61,846 nt of DNA from Frigoribacterium sp. MEB024 (GCF_000878135.1 NZ_JXQZ01000041.1:1-61846); one strand, 5' to 3'. Positions 44,900 through 53,246 are shown, counted from the first letter of the stretch. Notes: generated by a model from the letters alone, not told the origin. Program-made: numbers and translations.

Positions 44900-45580
44900 A
44901 TGGCTCAAACTATGGCCATGGGGAACACTGGGGACAATGCGTGGGCAGAACTTAGCGACCTCATCTCAGCATCACCCCTTGATGTCGCCGTTCTGCCACG
45001 GGACGCAAATGCGCGTACGGCGTCAGCGCTGGAACTTGGGCCGAGCTCATACCTTGGCGCCCTCGCTCGAGAAACATCGGGCCTGCTCATCGATCACGGC
45101 TGGTTACGAATCCTCGGCGGCAGCTCCTCAAATGGAGGGCTACCCGGTCTGGATCAAGCCAGCGCCGGCACACCAGGACTCCTCGTCGTTGCCTACGACG
45201 TACTCGGCGGAGCATTTGCCCTGGACGGCGGCGCATTCGGCAAAGGCGACGGCTCCGTCCACCACTTCTCAGTGGACAACCTGACCTGGGAAGACCTCGA
45301 AATCGGCCACGCGCAGTTCGTGACGACAATGCTCGCAGGGGCTATCACGAAGTTCTACGAGACGCTCCGATGGCCACGATGGCAAGACGACCTCGCCGCC
45401 TTGAACCTGGCCGACGGCTTGCATCTCTACCCTCCCCCCTTCACCACAGAGGGAAAGGACGTCGCCACCGTCAGTAAGGGGACGGTACCGATGAGGGAAC
45501 TCATCGGCGTACACAACACCTTCATGGACCAGCTCGGATCCGGTCAAGGCGTCCCCGACCCATGGTCCGCGGCCACGTGA
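44900..45580 (+). CDS. DUF2625 family protein
   Basis: 226 residues. The family block ALELGPSSYLGALARETSGLLIDHGWLRILG is clear, followed by LLVVAYDVLGGAFALDGGAF and TTMLAGAITKFYETLRWPRW. Cytosolic, function unknown. Lower GC than the core genes. No good ribosome site is visible, so a start at the downstream in-frame ATG (44912) is possible. Confidence 0.85.
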   Translation: MAQTMAMGNTGDNAWAELSDLISASPLDVAVLPRDANARTASALELGPSSYLGALARETSGLLIDHGWLRILGGSSSNGGLPGLDQASAGTPGLLVVAYDVLGGAFALDGGAFGKGDGSVHHFSVDNLTWEDLEIGHAQFVTTMLAGAITKFYETLRWPRWQDDLAALNLADGLHLYPPPFTTEGKDVATVSKGTVPMRELIGVHNTFMDQLGSGQGVPDPWSAAT

Positions 45581-45593
45581 CCGTTCCGACAGG

Positions 45594-45611
45594 CCATGGC
45601 CTACCGGACAC
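45594..45611 (+). repeat. Intergenic 18-nt repeat, weak copy
   Basis: CCATGGCCTACCGGACAC, 14 bp after the DUF2625 stop. Confidence 0.45.
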
Positions 45612-45696
45612 GCTCCGGACTCGAGTCGTCGAGGGTGCGAGGCGGGTCAAAGGGTGCCAAGGCGGTTGGTGGCCACGCCGGCGCTAGGGTCAGGGC

Positions 45697-46095
45697 ATGA
45701 ACGAGGCCGACCGCGAATTGCTCCGCCGGGCCGAGGCCGAAGTGGCGGCGCTGCCCCACCGCGACCCGCTCGTCGACCCGTCACCCCGTTTGGGCGACGG
45801 CCCCGCCCCCGAGACCGAGCCGACCGGTCGGGCTCGGCTGCTCGCCCCGCTGACCCTCATCGTCTGCTTCGTCACGGCCTGCGCCGAGGGTTCCTGGCTC
45901 TGGTTCTCCGCCGCAGAGTGGACCTCGATGGTCTGGCTCGCCGTGCCATTCCTGCTGGTCGCCTCGATCGTGCTCGCACTCATCGCCGGAGCTCTAGGCG
46001 GCCGCACTGGCCGATGGGCCGGCGTCTGTGGTGGCATCGCGATCGTGCCGCCCGTATGTTTCGTGGTGTCGCTTCCGCTGGCGCTTTTTACGTAG
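45697..46095 (+). CDS. Three-helix membrane protein, 132 residues
   Basis: A polar N-terminal 45 residues rich in Glu/Arg/Pro, then three hydrophobic helices (LTLIVCFVTACA, LAVPFLLVASIVLALIAGAL, GGIAIVPPVCFVVSLPLALF). Not recognised. One-gene unit between repeats. Confidence 0.7.
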   Translation: MNEADRELLRRAEAEVAALPHRDPLVDPSPRLGDGPAPETEPTGRARLLAPLTLIVCFVTACAEGSWLWFSAAEWTSMVWLAVPFLLVASIVLALIAGALGGRTGRWAGVCGGIAIVPPVCFVVSLPLALFT

Positions 46096-46140
46096 ACCGC
46101 TGCGGCTTGCGCCGAGTCAGCTTGGTGGCAGGCCGGTAGC

Positions 46141-46158
46141 CGATCGTCTAACGGGCAC
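46141..46158 (+). repeat. Intergenic 18-nt repeat
   Basis: CGATCGTCTAACGGGCAC, 46 bp after the preceding stop. Confidence 0.8.
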
Positions 46159-46217
46159 CTTCTTGTGAGGCTCTACGGGGCTGTCGGCGACATTGACGAG
46201 CCGTCTAGTCTCGGGTC

Positions 46218-46559
46218 ATGAGCACCGCCGAGCCGCTGGCGCCGCCGCGAATCTCAGCCAGGGTCGACGCGGGAGCGATCATGGTCCTGATCGTCGGCTT
46301 CGCAGCGACCTTGGTCGTCATCGTCGTCGCAGTTCTCTGGCGCGACATCATGGGCGACGTCTTCCTGTGGGCTAGGCCAATTCTGGTAGGCGTGCAGTTG
46401 TCGCTGTGGCTCCTGGCGTCCGCACTTTCTGGGCGCCGCATGCTACGTGGCCACCGCGCACTTGTTCCGGCGCTCTGGCTGACTGGCGCTGCTGCTGTGG
46501 CCTTCCACGCGAGCATGTTCCTGCTCACAGCCAGCCTCCCCTGCCCGTCTCTCTGTTAG
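46218..46559 (+). CDS. Three-helix membrane protein, 113 residues
   Basis: Helices IMVLIVGFAATLVVIVVAVL, ILVGVQLSLWLLASAL and PALWLTGAAAVAFHASMFLL; a Cys pair near the C-terminus (LPCPSLC). Not recognised. One-gene unit between repeats. Confidence 0.68.
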   Translation: MSTAEPLAPPRISARVDAGAIMVLIVGFAATLVVIVVAVLWRDIMGDVFLWARPILVGVQLSLWLLASALSGRRMLRGHRALVPALWLTGAAAVAFHASMFLLTASLPCPSLC

Positions 46560-46616
46560 GGGCCTGAGCCGGAGGGACGATCCGTGGGACGGGCCCCTCG
46601 GGCCTCGACCGCTGAC

Positions 46617-46634
46617 CGATCCCCTTTCGGGCGG
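46617..46634 (+). repeat. Intergenic 18-nt repeat
   Basis: CGATCCCCTTTCGGGCGG, 27 bp before the lipoprotein start. Confidence 0.72.
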
Positions 46635-46660
46635 CACCTCGGCCGTGTTTAGCTGCGGAC

Positions 46661-47107
46661 ATGCGCGATAAGAAGGGCCGCACGGCGAGCGTGCTGCGAT
46701 CCGTGGGCGGGATGACACTGCTGCTCGTCATCGTCACTGGCTGCGCACCCGTGCCGGTAGGCACCGCCGCAAGCTCCTGCGCCGTCAAGGAGATCGTCCT
46801 CGGCAACTCAGACCTGAGACCTGGCGGCGAGATCCAGCTCAGCGTGGACTGGATGACCGCGAGATGCGAAGACACCGGCGGAACGAACCGGCCCGCCGAG
46901 GACATCGACGTCACGATCACCCCGATGGAGAGTTCTGAGTCCCGCCATCTCGGGACGATCCAAAGTGCGGCCGGCCCGCACTTCACTGCCGCTGGCACGT
47001 TTCCACTTCCCGACGACATCCCCGCCGGAGATGGAATTCTCACCGTGACATCCACCACCGAAGAAGGGGCGGTAGCCGAGCTGCCGATCACCCTGGCGGC
47101 CGAGTAG
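46661..47107 (+). CDS. Small lipoprotein, 148 residues
   Basis: Signal peptide with lipobox IVTGC (Cys about 28), then a beta-rich domain with two cysteines (SCAVKEI, ARCEDTGG). Sequence such as LRPGGEIQLSVDW suggests an Ig-like fold. Not recognised. One-gene unit between repeats. Confidence 0.75.
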   Translation: MRDKKGRTASVLRSVGGMTLLLVIVTGCAPVPVGTAASSCAVKEIVLGNSDLRPGGEIQLSVDWMTARCEDTGGTNRPAEDIDVTITPMESSESRHLGTIQSAAGPHFTAAGTFPLPDDIPAGDGILTVTSTTEEGAVAELPITLAAE

Positions 47108-47126
47108 AGAAACTAGTCCTTGTGAC

Positions 47127-47144
47127 CGATCCTTCACCGGGCAC
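47127..47144 (+). repeat. Intergenic 18-nt repeat
   Basis: CGATCCTTCACCGGGCAC, 20 bp after the lipoprotein stop. Confidence 0.65.
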
Positions 47145-47190
47145 TAGATGCTCGGCCGACATACGGCTACGTTGCGAGGGCAGCCCAGAC

Positions 47191-47210
47191 CCCCGCTGTG
47201 AATGGCGGGG
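47191..47210. terminator. Hairpin in intergenic space
   Basis: CCCCGC (47191-47196) and GCGGGG (47205-47210) form a short stem, followed by a second GC-rich fold. Possible terminator between the convergent lipoprotein and NmrA-like genes. Confidence 0.4.
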
Positions 47211-47239
47211 TTCCTGGGTTCGCCCGGGTTCCCCGTCAT

Positions 47240-47257
47240 GGATCCCCTATCGGGCAT
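47240..47257 (+). repeat. Intergenic 18-nt repeat
   Basis: GGATCCCCTATCGGGCAT, second copy within the same intergenic space as 47127. Confidence 0.8.
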
Positions 47258-47384
47258 GCAGAAACGATCGTTTGTGACTAGCGCCGACGAACACCACGAG
47301 CGGGCCCTGGCCAGATCAGAACCGCTCCCCAACTGAAGACCGCCTTGGTCGGGGAGCAGCCCTTGCTGTCGTACAGCGAACGGG

Positions 47385-48233
47385 TCAGGCCCGGAGGTCC
47401 TTGAGCCACTGCTCGACCGTGCGCGGGCTCAGCCCGAGCTGCTGCTGTGCGCTCGTGGCAGGGTCGATGAGCTCGGAGGGCAGGGTGGCCCGCCACCGGT
47501 ACGAGGCCACGACAGGGTCCGCTCCGGCTGAGCCGAAGAGGGGCTCGATGACGCGGCCGAAGTCGTCGACGTCCTGCGCCTCGAACCGCACGCTCGTGCC
47601 CGAGGCTGCGGCGAAGCCAGCCGCGAGGTCGGAGCCCACGAGGCCGGGCAGCGCACCGACCCCGACGACACCGGTCACGGAGCCGTCCTGCAGCAGTCGC
47701 GCGACGACGTCGGCCACGTCGAGGTGCGAGCTCCACGACACGGCGTAGTCGTCACGGATCGGGTAGCGGAGGACGCCCTCCTGCTCCACGCCCGCGGCGA
47801 CCGGCGGCAGCAGCAGGTTCTCGAGGAAGAGGCGCGGGGCCGCGACGGCGACGGAGACCCCGGTCGCCCGCAGACCGGCAGTGAGGAAGCCGACGGGACT
47901 CTCAGCCGCACCGTCGCCCTCCGTCGGGTACCCGCTGGTCGAGACGACCACCCGGGCCGGCCGTGCCTGCTCGACGGCTGCGACGACCGTCCGGGCATGC
48001 GCGAGCTGCTGGGCGGCGTCGCCGACCGGAAGGTGCACGAAGACGCCGTCGACGCCCGCGTAGGCCGCCGCGAGGGACGCGACCGACATCAGGTCGACGG
48101 CGACGGGCGCGCCGCCTCCCTCATAGGCGGACGGGTCGCGGACCGCCGCGGTGACGGCGGCGCCGGAAGCGAGAAGGGATGCGACGACGGGGGAGCCCTG
48201 GGCGCCAGTAGCGCCGTGGATGAGATAGGTCAT
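47385..48233 (-). CDS. NmrA-like NAD(P)-binding protein
   Basis: 282 residues. Atypical SDR: TYLIHGATGAQGSPVVASLLASG, AYAGVDGVFVHLPVG, VVVSTSGYPTEG, RLFLENLLLPP. Such proteins often act as redox sensors or quinone reductases. Divergent from an HxlR regulator with a palindrome between them, so probably its target. Confidence 0.88.
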   Translation of the reverse strand: MTYLIHGATGAQGSPVVASLLASGAAVTAAVRDPSAYEGGGAPVAVDLMSVASLAAAYAGVDGVFVHLPVGDAAQQLAHARTVVAAVEQARPARVVVSTSGYPTEGDGAAESPVGFLTAGLRATGVSVAVAAPRLFLENLLLPPVAAGVEQEGVLRYPIRDDYAVSWSSHLDVADVVARLLQDGSVTGVVGVGALPGLVGSDLAAGFAAASGTSVRFEAQDVDDFGRVIEPLFGSAGADPVVASYRWRATLPSELIDPATSAQQQLGLSPRTVEQWLKDLRA

Positions 48234-48249
48234 GAAGCTATCAATGCAT

Positions 48250-48278
48250 CTGGTGCACCAGTTACGTCAACTGCACCA
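48250..48278. promoter_or_regulatory. HxlR operator region
   Basis: CTGGTGCACCAG (48250-48261) is a perfect 12-bp palindrome, and TGGTGCA at 48251 is matched by TGCACCA at 48272-48278. It covers the short divergent promoter of the NmrA-like and HxlR genes. Confidence 0.75.
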
Positions 48279-48292
48279 ATGGCGTACTGTCC

Positions 48293-48652
48293 ATGTTCAT
48301 GGCTTTCTGTGGGGAGATCTGGCCCGAGTGCGGCATCGCGAAGTTCCTGACACTGCTCGACGGCCCCTGGGCAACGCTCATCGTGCGAGAGCTCCTCGAG
48401 GGCCCGGCTCGTTTCACCGAGCTAAAGGAGGCGCTGCCCGGCATCAGTGCGCACACCCTCACCAACCGCCTCCGGAAGTTCGAGACGTCGGGCCTCGTCA
48501 CCAGGACGGCGTACTCCGAGATCCCGCCGCGCGTCGTCTACGAGCTCACCCCGACGGGGCAGGGGCTCCGGCCCGTGCTTGAGTCGATGAACGCCTGGGC
48601 GCTGTCCGTCCCGCCGACACCCGACGCAGAGATCGAGGTGGTTCCTCGGTAG
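48293..48652 (+). CDS. HxlR family transcriptional regulator
   Basis: 119 residues. Conserved winged helix: KFLTLLDGPWATLIVRELLEGPARFTELKEALPGISAHTLTNRLRKFETSGLVTR. Cys6 and Cys13 at the N-terminus could sense electrophiles or oxidants, as in other HxlR proteins. Ends next to a repeat copy. Confidence 0.9.
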   Translation: MFMAFCGEIWPECGIAKFLTLLDGPWATLIVRELLEGPARFTELKEALPGISAHTLTNRLRKFETSGLVTRTAYSEIPPRVVYELTPTGQGLRPVLESMNAWALSVPPTPDAEIEVVPR

Positions 48653-48653
48653 A

Positions 48654-48671
48654 GGATCGTCTATCGGGACG
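48654..48671 (+). repeat. Intergenic 18-nt repeat supplying a stop codon
   Basis: GGATCGTCTATCGGGACG. On the minus strand its CTA provides the TAG stop of the SRPBCC gene (48661-48663); on the plus strand it starts 1 bp after the HxlR stop. Confidence 0.82.
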
Positions 48672-49068
48672 CCGCCCTGAGCAGGTTTGCGAGATGGTAG
48701 TTCCACCCCTCCTCGTGTGCGGCTCGAAGTCCGTCGCCATCTACGAGCTGCCCAAAACCTCGTTCCGTCAGCGTGACCGTGCTCCGCTCGCCGTCACTAC
48801 GGATGTCGAAGCGGACCATAAGTGGCGACGGCCATTCCGGCTGCTGCCACACGAAGGCCAGCCGCCTCGGCGGTACTGCTTCCGTCACGCGACCGTCAGC
48901 GAAGTGCTCGCGGCCGCCCTCGGTCCAGGTCTCGCGCACGACCGAGCCGACCTCGGGAGTCAGCACCAGCTCAGGCCACCAGGAGTCGCGCTCGTCCGTA
49001 AGCGCGCACCACAGTCCCTCCGCGGAGGACACCGATGCGACGGTGATCGACAGCGAGTCAGCGCACAT
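48661..49068 (-). CDS. SRPBCC (AHSA1-like) domain protein
   Basis: 135 residues. The AHSA1/START-like fold is shown by SSAEGLWCALTDERDSWWPELVLTP, LAFVWQQPEWPSPLMVRFDI, STVTLTERGFG and HEEGWNYHLANLL. Binds hydrophobic small molecules in general; ligand unknown. Its last codons and stop lie inside the 18-nt repeat. One-gene unit. Confidence 0.85.
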   Translation of the reverse strand: MCADSLSITVASVSSAEGLWCALTDERDSWWPELVLTPEVGSVVRETWTEGGREHFADGRVTEAVPPRRLAFVWQQPEWPSPLMVRFDIRSDGERSTVTLTERGFGQLVDGDGLRAAHEEGWNYHLANLLRAASR

Positions 49069-49118
49069 GCTCAGACGCTAGTGCGTCTGCCCAGCACCGG
49101 CGCCGATGTGCCGGCCAG

Positions 49119-49136
49119 CGATCGGCTATCGAGACG
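49119..49136 (+). repeat. Intergenic 18-nt repeat
   Basis: CGATCGGCTATCGAGACG, 25 bp before the TetR operator. Confidence 0.75.
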
Positions 49137-49160
49137 CTTCTGCCGCGTTCTGTCTGTTCA

Positions 49161-49184
49161 CAAACCGACCGGCCGGTCGGTTTG
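49161..49184. promoter_or_regulatory. 24-bp perfect palindromic TetR operator
   Basis: Each half is CAAACCGACCGG or its complement, giving a perfect 24-bp palindrome centred between 49172 and 49173, 17 bp before the TetR ATG. The long AT-flanked form is typical of TetR/AcrR autoregulation. Confidence 0.85.
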
Positions 49185-49201
49185 CCTGTTATGGTGTGGT
49201 C

Positions 49202-49732
49202 ATGGATCGCCGCGCACTCGTCCTTGCCGCCGCCCGCGAGCTCGCGCTCGCACGCGGGGTCATTCCGTCGTTAAACGAGACCGCCGCCGCGGCGGGCGTA
49301 TCCAAGGGCGGGTTGGTGCACCACTTCCCGACGCGTGCGGCGCTGGTGCAGGGGCTGGCGATGGCAGCGCTCGAGGAGGTCGACACGGCCATGACCGCAG
49401 CGGCGGGCGAGGGGAGTGCGGCGGAGACCTGGTTGCGCATGTCGGTCCCCACGGGGGAGGACGTCGCGGTCTTCCGAGCGATGGCCATTGCGCACCGGGC
49501 GGTCGAGGCGCCGGGTGATGCGGTGGCGACTGCATCCCAGGAGGCCATAGCCCGATGGGAGGCGATGATCCGCGACGAGGTGGGTGACGCCGGCCGCGCA
49601 CGGGTGATCCGGCTTGTCGGCGACGGCTTGTTCGCCAACGTCATCGCCGGCATCGAGCCGGCACCCACGGCCGCGGAGCTCGACGCTCTCCTCGGTTCTC
49701 TCTTGCCCGCGGGTGGGAGGGGCGGGCGGTGA
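49202..49732 (+). CDS. TetR family transcriptional regulator
   Basis: 176 residues from ATG 49202. Helix-turn-helix PSLNETAAAAGVSKGGLVHHFPTRAALV. Its TGA overlaps the next gene's GTG, so the regulator and the GAP-family transporter are translated together. Confidence 0.9.
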   Translation: MDRRALVLAAARELALARGVIPSLNETAAAAGVSKGGLVHHFPTRAALVQGLAMAALEEVDTAMTAAAGEGSAAETWLRMSVPTGEDVAVFRAMAIAHRAVEAPGDAVATASQEAIARWEAMIRDEVGDAGRARVIRLVGDGLFANVIAGIEPAPTAAELDALLGSLLPAGGRGGR

Positions 49733-50397
49733 CCGCGCAGCTGCTGCTGGCGATCGCGGGCCTCGCTGCGCTTGACTCGCTGAACCCGGCCACGATCGTC
49801 GCGGTGACCTTGATCCTTCTCGCCGCCCCGCGGCGTCCCGCGCTGATGGCACTCGTCACGGTGCTTGGGGCGGCACTCACCGTGTTCGCGGTCGGCGCCG
49901 CGCTCTTCCTCGGCGCGGGCGCGGCAGCTGGTGCCGTCGACGGGATTGTGCAGGGTATCCGCTACGTCGCCTTCGCCGCCGCGGGCGTCGTCCTGGTCCG
50001 CTCCGGGATACGACGCTTCCACACGCGACCCAGGAAGCCGATCGGGTTGCCATCGTGGTTCACACCCTGGACTGCGCTCCCGTTCGGGGCGCTGCTAACC
50101 GGGGCCGACCTACCGAATGCGTTCCCGTACTTCATTGCGATCGAGCGCCTCCTAGACGCGCAGGTCACGCCAGCGGAGGGCCTGCTCGTCCTCGCCGGGT
50201 ACGCGGTGGTCTACTGCGTCCCGTGCCTCGTATTGCTCTTGGTGGGAAGCCTCGCGCGCCGTCGGACGCGTGCGCTGCTCATGCGTGTCACCGCCCGATT
50301 CGGTACCGGCGAGGTGAAGGCGTCCCCCTTCGTCGCGGTCGTGTTGATCCTGCTCGGCGCATTGGTCGCGTCGCTGCCGTTCTGGCTCCTGCGCTGA
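49729..50397 (+). CDS. GAP/Sap-family (LysE-like) membrane transporter
   Basis: 222 residues, six helices. LAALDSLNPATIVAVTLILL at the N-terminus and TGADLPNAFPYFIAIERLL match the GAP/Sap (PF11139-like) family, relatives of LysE exporters. Start GTG 49729 overlaps the TetR stop. Likely the exporter controlled by that TetR; substrate unknown. Confidence 0.8.
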   Translation: MTAQLLLAIAGLAALDSLNPATIVAVTLILLAAPRRPALMALVTVLGAALTVFAVGAALFLGAGAAAGAVDGIVQGIRYVAFAAAGVVLVRSGIRRFHTRPRKPIGLPSWFTPWTALPFGALLTGADLPNAFPYFIAIERLLDAQVTPAEGLLVLAGYAVVYCVPCLVLLLVGSLARRRTRALLMRVTARFGTGEVKASPFVAVVLILLGALVASLPFWLLR

Positions 50398-50410
50398 CCG
50401 ACGTCGAGCA

Positions 50411-51073
50411 GTGGTCCGGCGGAATCTCCTCGTGTGCGCGCTTGGCTCGTTCACGACGATCATTGGCATGACCCTGATTCTGCCGATCCTTCCTCTCTAC
50501 GTCCGAGACCTTGGCGTTGGGGATCCGGCCGCGGTAACTCTCTGGTCCGGCATCGCCTACGCCGCGACGTTTCTGACCGCGGCCTTGACAGCACCGCTGT
50601 GGGGTTATCTCGGGGACCACTTCGGCCGGAAACCGATGCTGATCCGCGCGAGCCTCGTCATGGCGATCGCGATGTCGCTCATCGGGGTCGCCCAAGACGT
50701 CACTCAACTCGTACTGCTGCGGCTGCTGGTCGGCCTCCTCGGCGGCTACGCCTCCGGACCAACCATCCTCGTCGCCGCTCAGACCCCTAAAGGCCGCTCC
50801 GCTTGGGCGCTGGGCACCCTCTCCTCCGCCATCATGGCCGGCACCATCGCAGGGCCTCTGATCGGTGGAACCCTCGCGCAGACAATTGGCATTCAAGGGC
50901 GTTCCTCGCAACCGGCAAACCAACACGCTCGGCTCGCAGTCGAGTGGGCGGGACAGGGTTTTGGTGTGGCGCTTGATTGCGTGGGTACGGCGAATCTCGG
51001 CCCTCATCGCGAGAGCCAGCTCGCTGGGAACTCACTAGTCCTGCCCCGTATGGGTGAGATCAGACGGGTTTAA
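50411..51073 (+). pseudogene. Truncated MFS transporter
   Basis: The first about 158 residues are the N-terminal half of a multidrug MFS pump (LPLYVRDLG, GYLGDHFGRKPMLIRAS, RLLVGLLGGYASGPTILVA, GPLIGGTLAQTIGI). After about 50892 membrane character ends and an unrelated polar tail of about 60 residues follows (from QGRSSQPANQ). The second half of the pump is missing, so the gene looks broken by deletion or insertion. Only 14 bp after the GAP gene, it was probably part of the same efflux operon. Confidence 0.72.
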
Positions 51074-51659
51074 TTGCGCCCATGGCCTCGTCGAGCAGCC
51101 TTCCAAAGGATCGGCCACGGTCCGTGGTGATCCATACATCCTTCGCGGCGATCACGCAGGTCAGGGCCGCGCCGGCGATCACCGTCGGGCGCGGGTCGGT
51201 GACCGCTAAACGGCCCAGGCGCATCCGTACGATTTCGGCGAGATCGCCCTGGACCCGCGAGATACGCGCGAGCTCGCCCGCACTCAGAGCCGGGTTGTCA
51301 TGGATGATCTTTTCGATCGCGAGGGCGCGTTCAGCGAGTGTCTCGTCCTCGAAGTGCTCGACGACGACGTCGAATGCCCGCCGTAGCGATTCCCACACCG
51401 GCTCGTCGACGGGCCGTGCACCGAGTGCCTGGGCGAGCATCTGCGACCACGCGTCGTACTTGCCCAGCATGACGTCCTCTTTCGAGGTGAAGTAGCGAAA
51501 GAACGTTCGCCTGGAGATGCCGGCAGCCGAGACCAGGTCATCGATTGTTGTCTGCTCGTATCCCCTAACCGCGAACAGATCCTGGGCCAGCATCGCCAAC
51601 TCGGTTTGCATGGCTCGTCGAGCTCTTTCACGCACCGGGATAGGAGTGGACTCGCTCAC
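51060..51659 (-). CDS. TetR family transcriptional regulator
   Basis: 199 residues from GTG 51659 (TTG 51680 also possible). Helix-turn-helix TTIDDLVSAAGISRRTFFRYFTSKEDVML. C-terminal ligand domain with AALTCVIAAKDVW. Divergent from an SDR with palindromes in between. Its 3' end overlaps the decayed tail of the MFS gene by 14 bp. Confidence 0.88.
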   Translation of the reverse strand: MSESTPIPVRERARRAMQTELAMLAQDLFAVRGYEQTTIDDLVSAAGISRRTFFRYFTSKEDVMLGKYDAWSQMLAQALGARPVDEPVWESLRRAFDVVVEHFEDETLAERALAIEKIIHDNPALSAGELARISRVQGDLAEIVRMRLGRLAVTDPRPTVIAGAALTCVIAAKDVWITTDRGRSFGRLLDEAMGAIKPV

Positions 51660-51701
51660 ATGTGCCAGCTTACAAGGCAACGGGCATAGGTGGCACTCAG
51701 T

Positions 51702-51713
51702 GGCACATGTGCC
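51702..51713. promoter_or_regulatory. TetR operator candidates
   Basis: GGCACATGTGCC is a perfect 12-bp palindrome; related GGCAC half-sites recur at 51692 and 51720, and CACATGTG recurs at 51657-51664 over the TetR start. Together they mark the control region of the TetR/SDR pair. Confidence 0.65.
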
Positions 51714-51762
51714 CTACAGTGGCATTTGCCAGACGTTGACCACGAAACATTGGAGCTGCCAC

Positions 51763-52677
51763 ATGACCACGCCATGGACTTTGAACGACATCCCACGCCA
51801 GGACGGGCGCGTCGCTGTGATCACCGGAGGCAGTAGTGGACTCGGCTTTGAGACCGCCCTCGCCCTCGCGGATCATGGCGCGGCCGTGGTGCTCGCTGTC
51901 CGCGACACCACCAAGGGCAAGGAGGCCGCGTCGAGAATCGCCTCCCATGTGCCCAATGCCAAAGTCTCCGTGCAGAACCTGGACCTGGGTTCACTGGAAT
52001 CCGTGCGCGCAGCGGCCACAGATCTCAGGTCGGCGCACCCGCGGATTGACCTGCTGATCAACAACGCCGGCGTGATGTACACGCCTCAGCAGAAGACAGC
52101 CGACGGTTTCGACCTGCAGTTCGGCGTGAACCACCTCGGTCACTTCGCGCTGACCGGGCTGCTGCTCGATCACCTCCTGCCTGTGCCGGGCTCTCGAGTC
52201 GTGACGGTGAGCAGCTACGGTCACCGCATTCGCGCGGCTATCTACTTCGACGACCTGCAGTGGGACCGCAGCTACGACCGGGTTGCCGCCTATGGCCAGG
52301 CCAAGCTGGCCAACTTGATGTTCACCTACGAGCTGCAGCGCCGCCTCACGGCGTACGGCAGCACTATGGCCGTCGCCGCGCACCCAGGCAACGCTTCCAC
52401 CGAGTTGACCCAGAACTTGCCTGCTCTCGCGCGGATCGCGTCGGCCGCCGTCAAGCCTTTGCTTGCCCAAAGCGCTGCTGGAGGCGCACTCCCCACACTG
52501 CGTGCCGCAACTGATCCAAGCGTGCTCGGCGGCCAGTACTACGGCCCCGACCGCATACGCGAGACCCGAGGACACCCGCAGTTGGTTACATCCAGCGCCG
52601 CCTCATACGACCTGACGACACAGCGCCACCTGTGGTCCGTGTCCGAGGAACTCACCGGCGTTACCTTTCCCGCATAA
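51763..52677 (+). CDS. Short-chain dehydrogenase, retinol-dehydrogenase-like
   Basis: 304 residues. TGGSSGLGFETALALADHG, NNAGVMYTPQQKTADGFDLQFGVNHLGHF, SSYGHR, and YGQAKLAN (Tyr and Lys). Typical of actinobacterial SDRs acting on hydrophobic carbonyls. Likely repressed by the divergent TetR. Confidence 0.92.
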   Translation: MTTPWTLNDIPRQDGRVAVITGGSSGLGFETALALADHGAAVVLAVRDTTKGKEAASRIASHVPNAKVSVQNLDLGSLESVRAAATDLRSAHPRIDLLINNAGVMYTPQQKTADGFDLQFGVNHLGHFALTGLLLDHLLPVPGSRVVTVSSYGHRIRAAIYFDDLQWDRSYDRVAAYGQAKLANLMFTYELQRRLTAYGSTMAVAAHPGNASTELTQNLPALARIASAAVKPLLAQSAAGGALPTLRAATDPSVLGGQYYGPDRIRETRGHPQLVTSSAASYDLTTQRHLWSVSEELTGVTFPA

Positions 52678-52779
52678 CGACTCAACCCCGGAAAAGAGAC
52701 GCCCTCTATCCAACGACCATAAGCATTCGTTCCTGCAGAACTCCACCTGGCACACAGCCAGGTGGACGATCGACCACCG

Positions 52780-52797
52780 CCGCCCGATAGCTAACCG
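52780..52797 (-). repeat. Intergenic 18-nt repeat, inverted copy
   Basis: On the minus strand reads CGGTTAGCTATCGGGCGG; the only copy found in reverse orientation. A plus-strand copy follows 68 bp later. Confidence 0.65.
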
Positions 52798-52865
52798 CCT
52801 ATAGGGCGATTAGCCCGCTCTCCCGAGACCGACACCACTACTCACTGACCCCCCGTCTCAGTGCG

Positions 52866-52883
52866 CGATCCCCTCTCGGGACA
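52866..52883 (+). repeat. Intergenic 18-nt repeat
   Basis: CGATCCCCTCTCGGGACA, 20 bp before the interrupted gene at 52904. Confidence 0.75.
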
Positions 52884-52903
52884 CGCGCCTGACACACTCG
52901 AGG

Positions 52904-53215
52904 TTGGAAGTCGTCTCGCAATTTCTGGCATTGGAGCGAACCATCGACGCACACGACCTACCCGCGTCACCCGACTGGTCCTTCACCTTTGGAGGCGAGG
53001 GCACTGCTCCTGCTGTAAATATCGCTGCCGACGACGCCTTGGCATGACTGGCCTCAGCAACAGAGGATTTACGCCGCAGGAAGAATCCGGCGGCGAGCTT
53101 CCCGCCGAGCTGGGTCGCCCTGATCCGCGAGGCGGCAAACGCGGGAGTCTCGGAAGGAGCCATCGCGATTGCGAGCGGACAAAGCCTGGCGTCTGTTCGG
53201 AACATCCTCTCTTAG
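52904..53215 (+). pseudogene. Small gene interrupted by an in-frame TGA
   Basis: A single frame from TTG 52904 to TAG 53215 is coding-like throughout except for a TGA at 53045-53047. The first part has SPDWSFTFGGEGTAPAVNI; the second has SFPPSWVALIREAANAGVSE and IASGQSLASVRNIL, resembling a small helix-turn-helix. Probably one nonsense mutation in a gene of about 103 codons. Bases around 52678-52865 hold only repeat copies. Confidence 0.5.
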
Positions 53216-53246
53216 CTTCTGGGTGAGGCCCCCTGGGCCCGCCAGA

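Noticed and set aside
47161-47240. Folded GC-rich segment with GGTTCGCCC reminiscent of a tRNA T-arm.
   Set aside because: No acceptor, D or anticodon arms can be formed; no tRNA gene is seen anywhere in the window.
52861-53226. Plus-strand open frame of 121 codons and an opposite 115-codon frame.
   Set aside because: Cys/Arg-rich translations without family features; the interrupted frame 52904-53215 explains the coding signal better.
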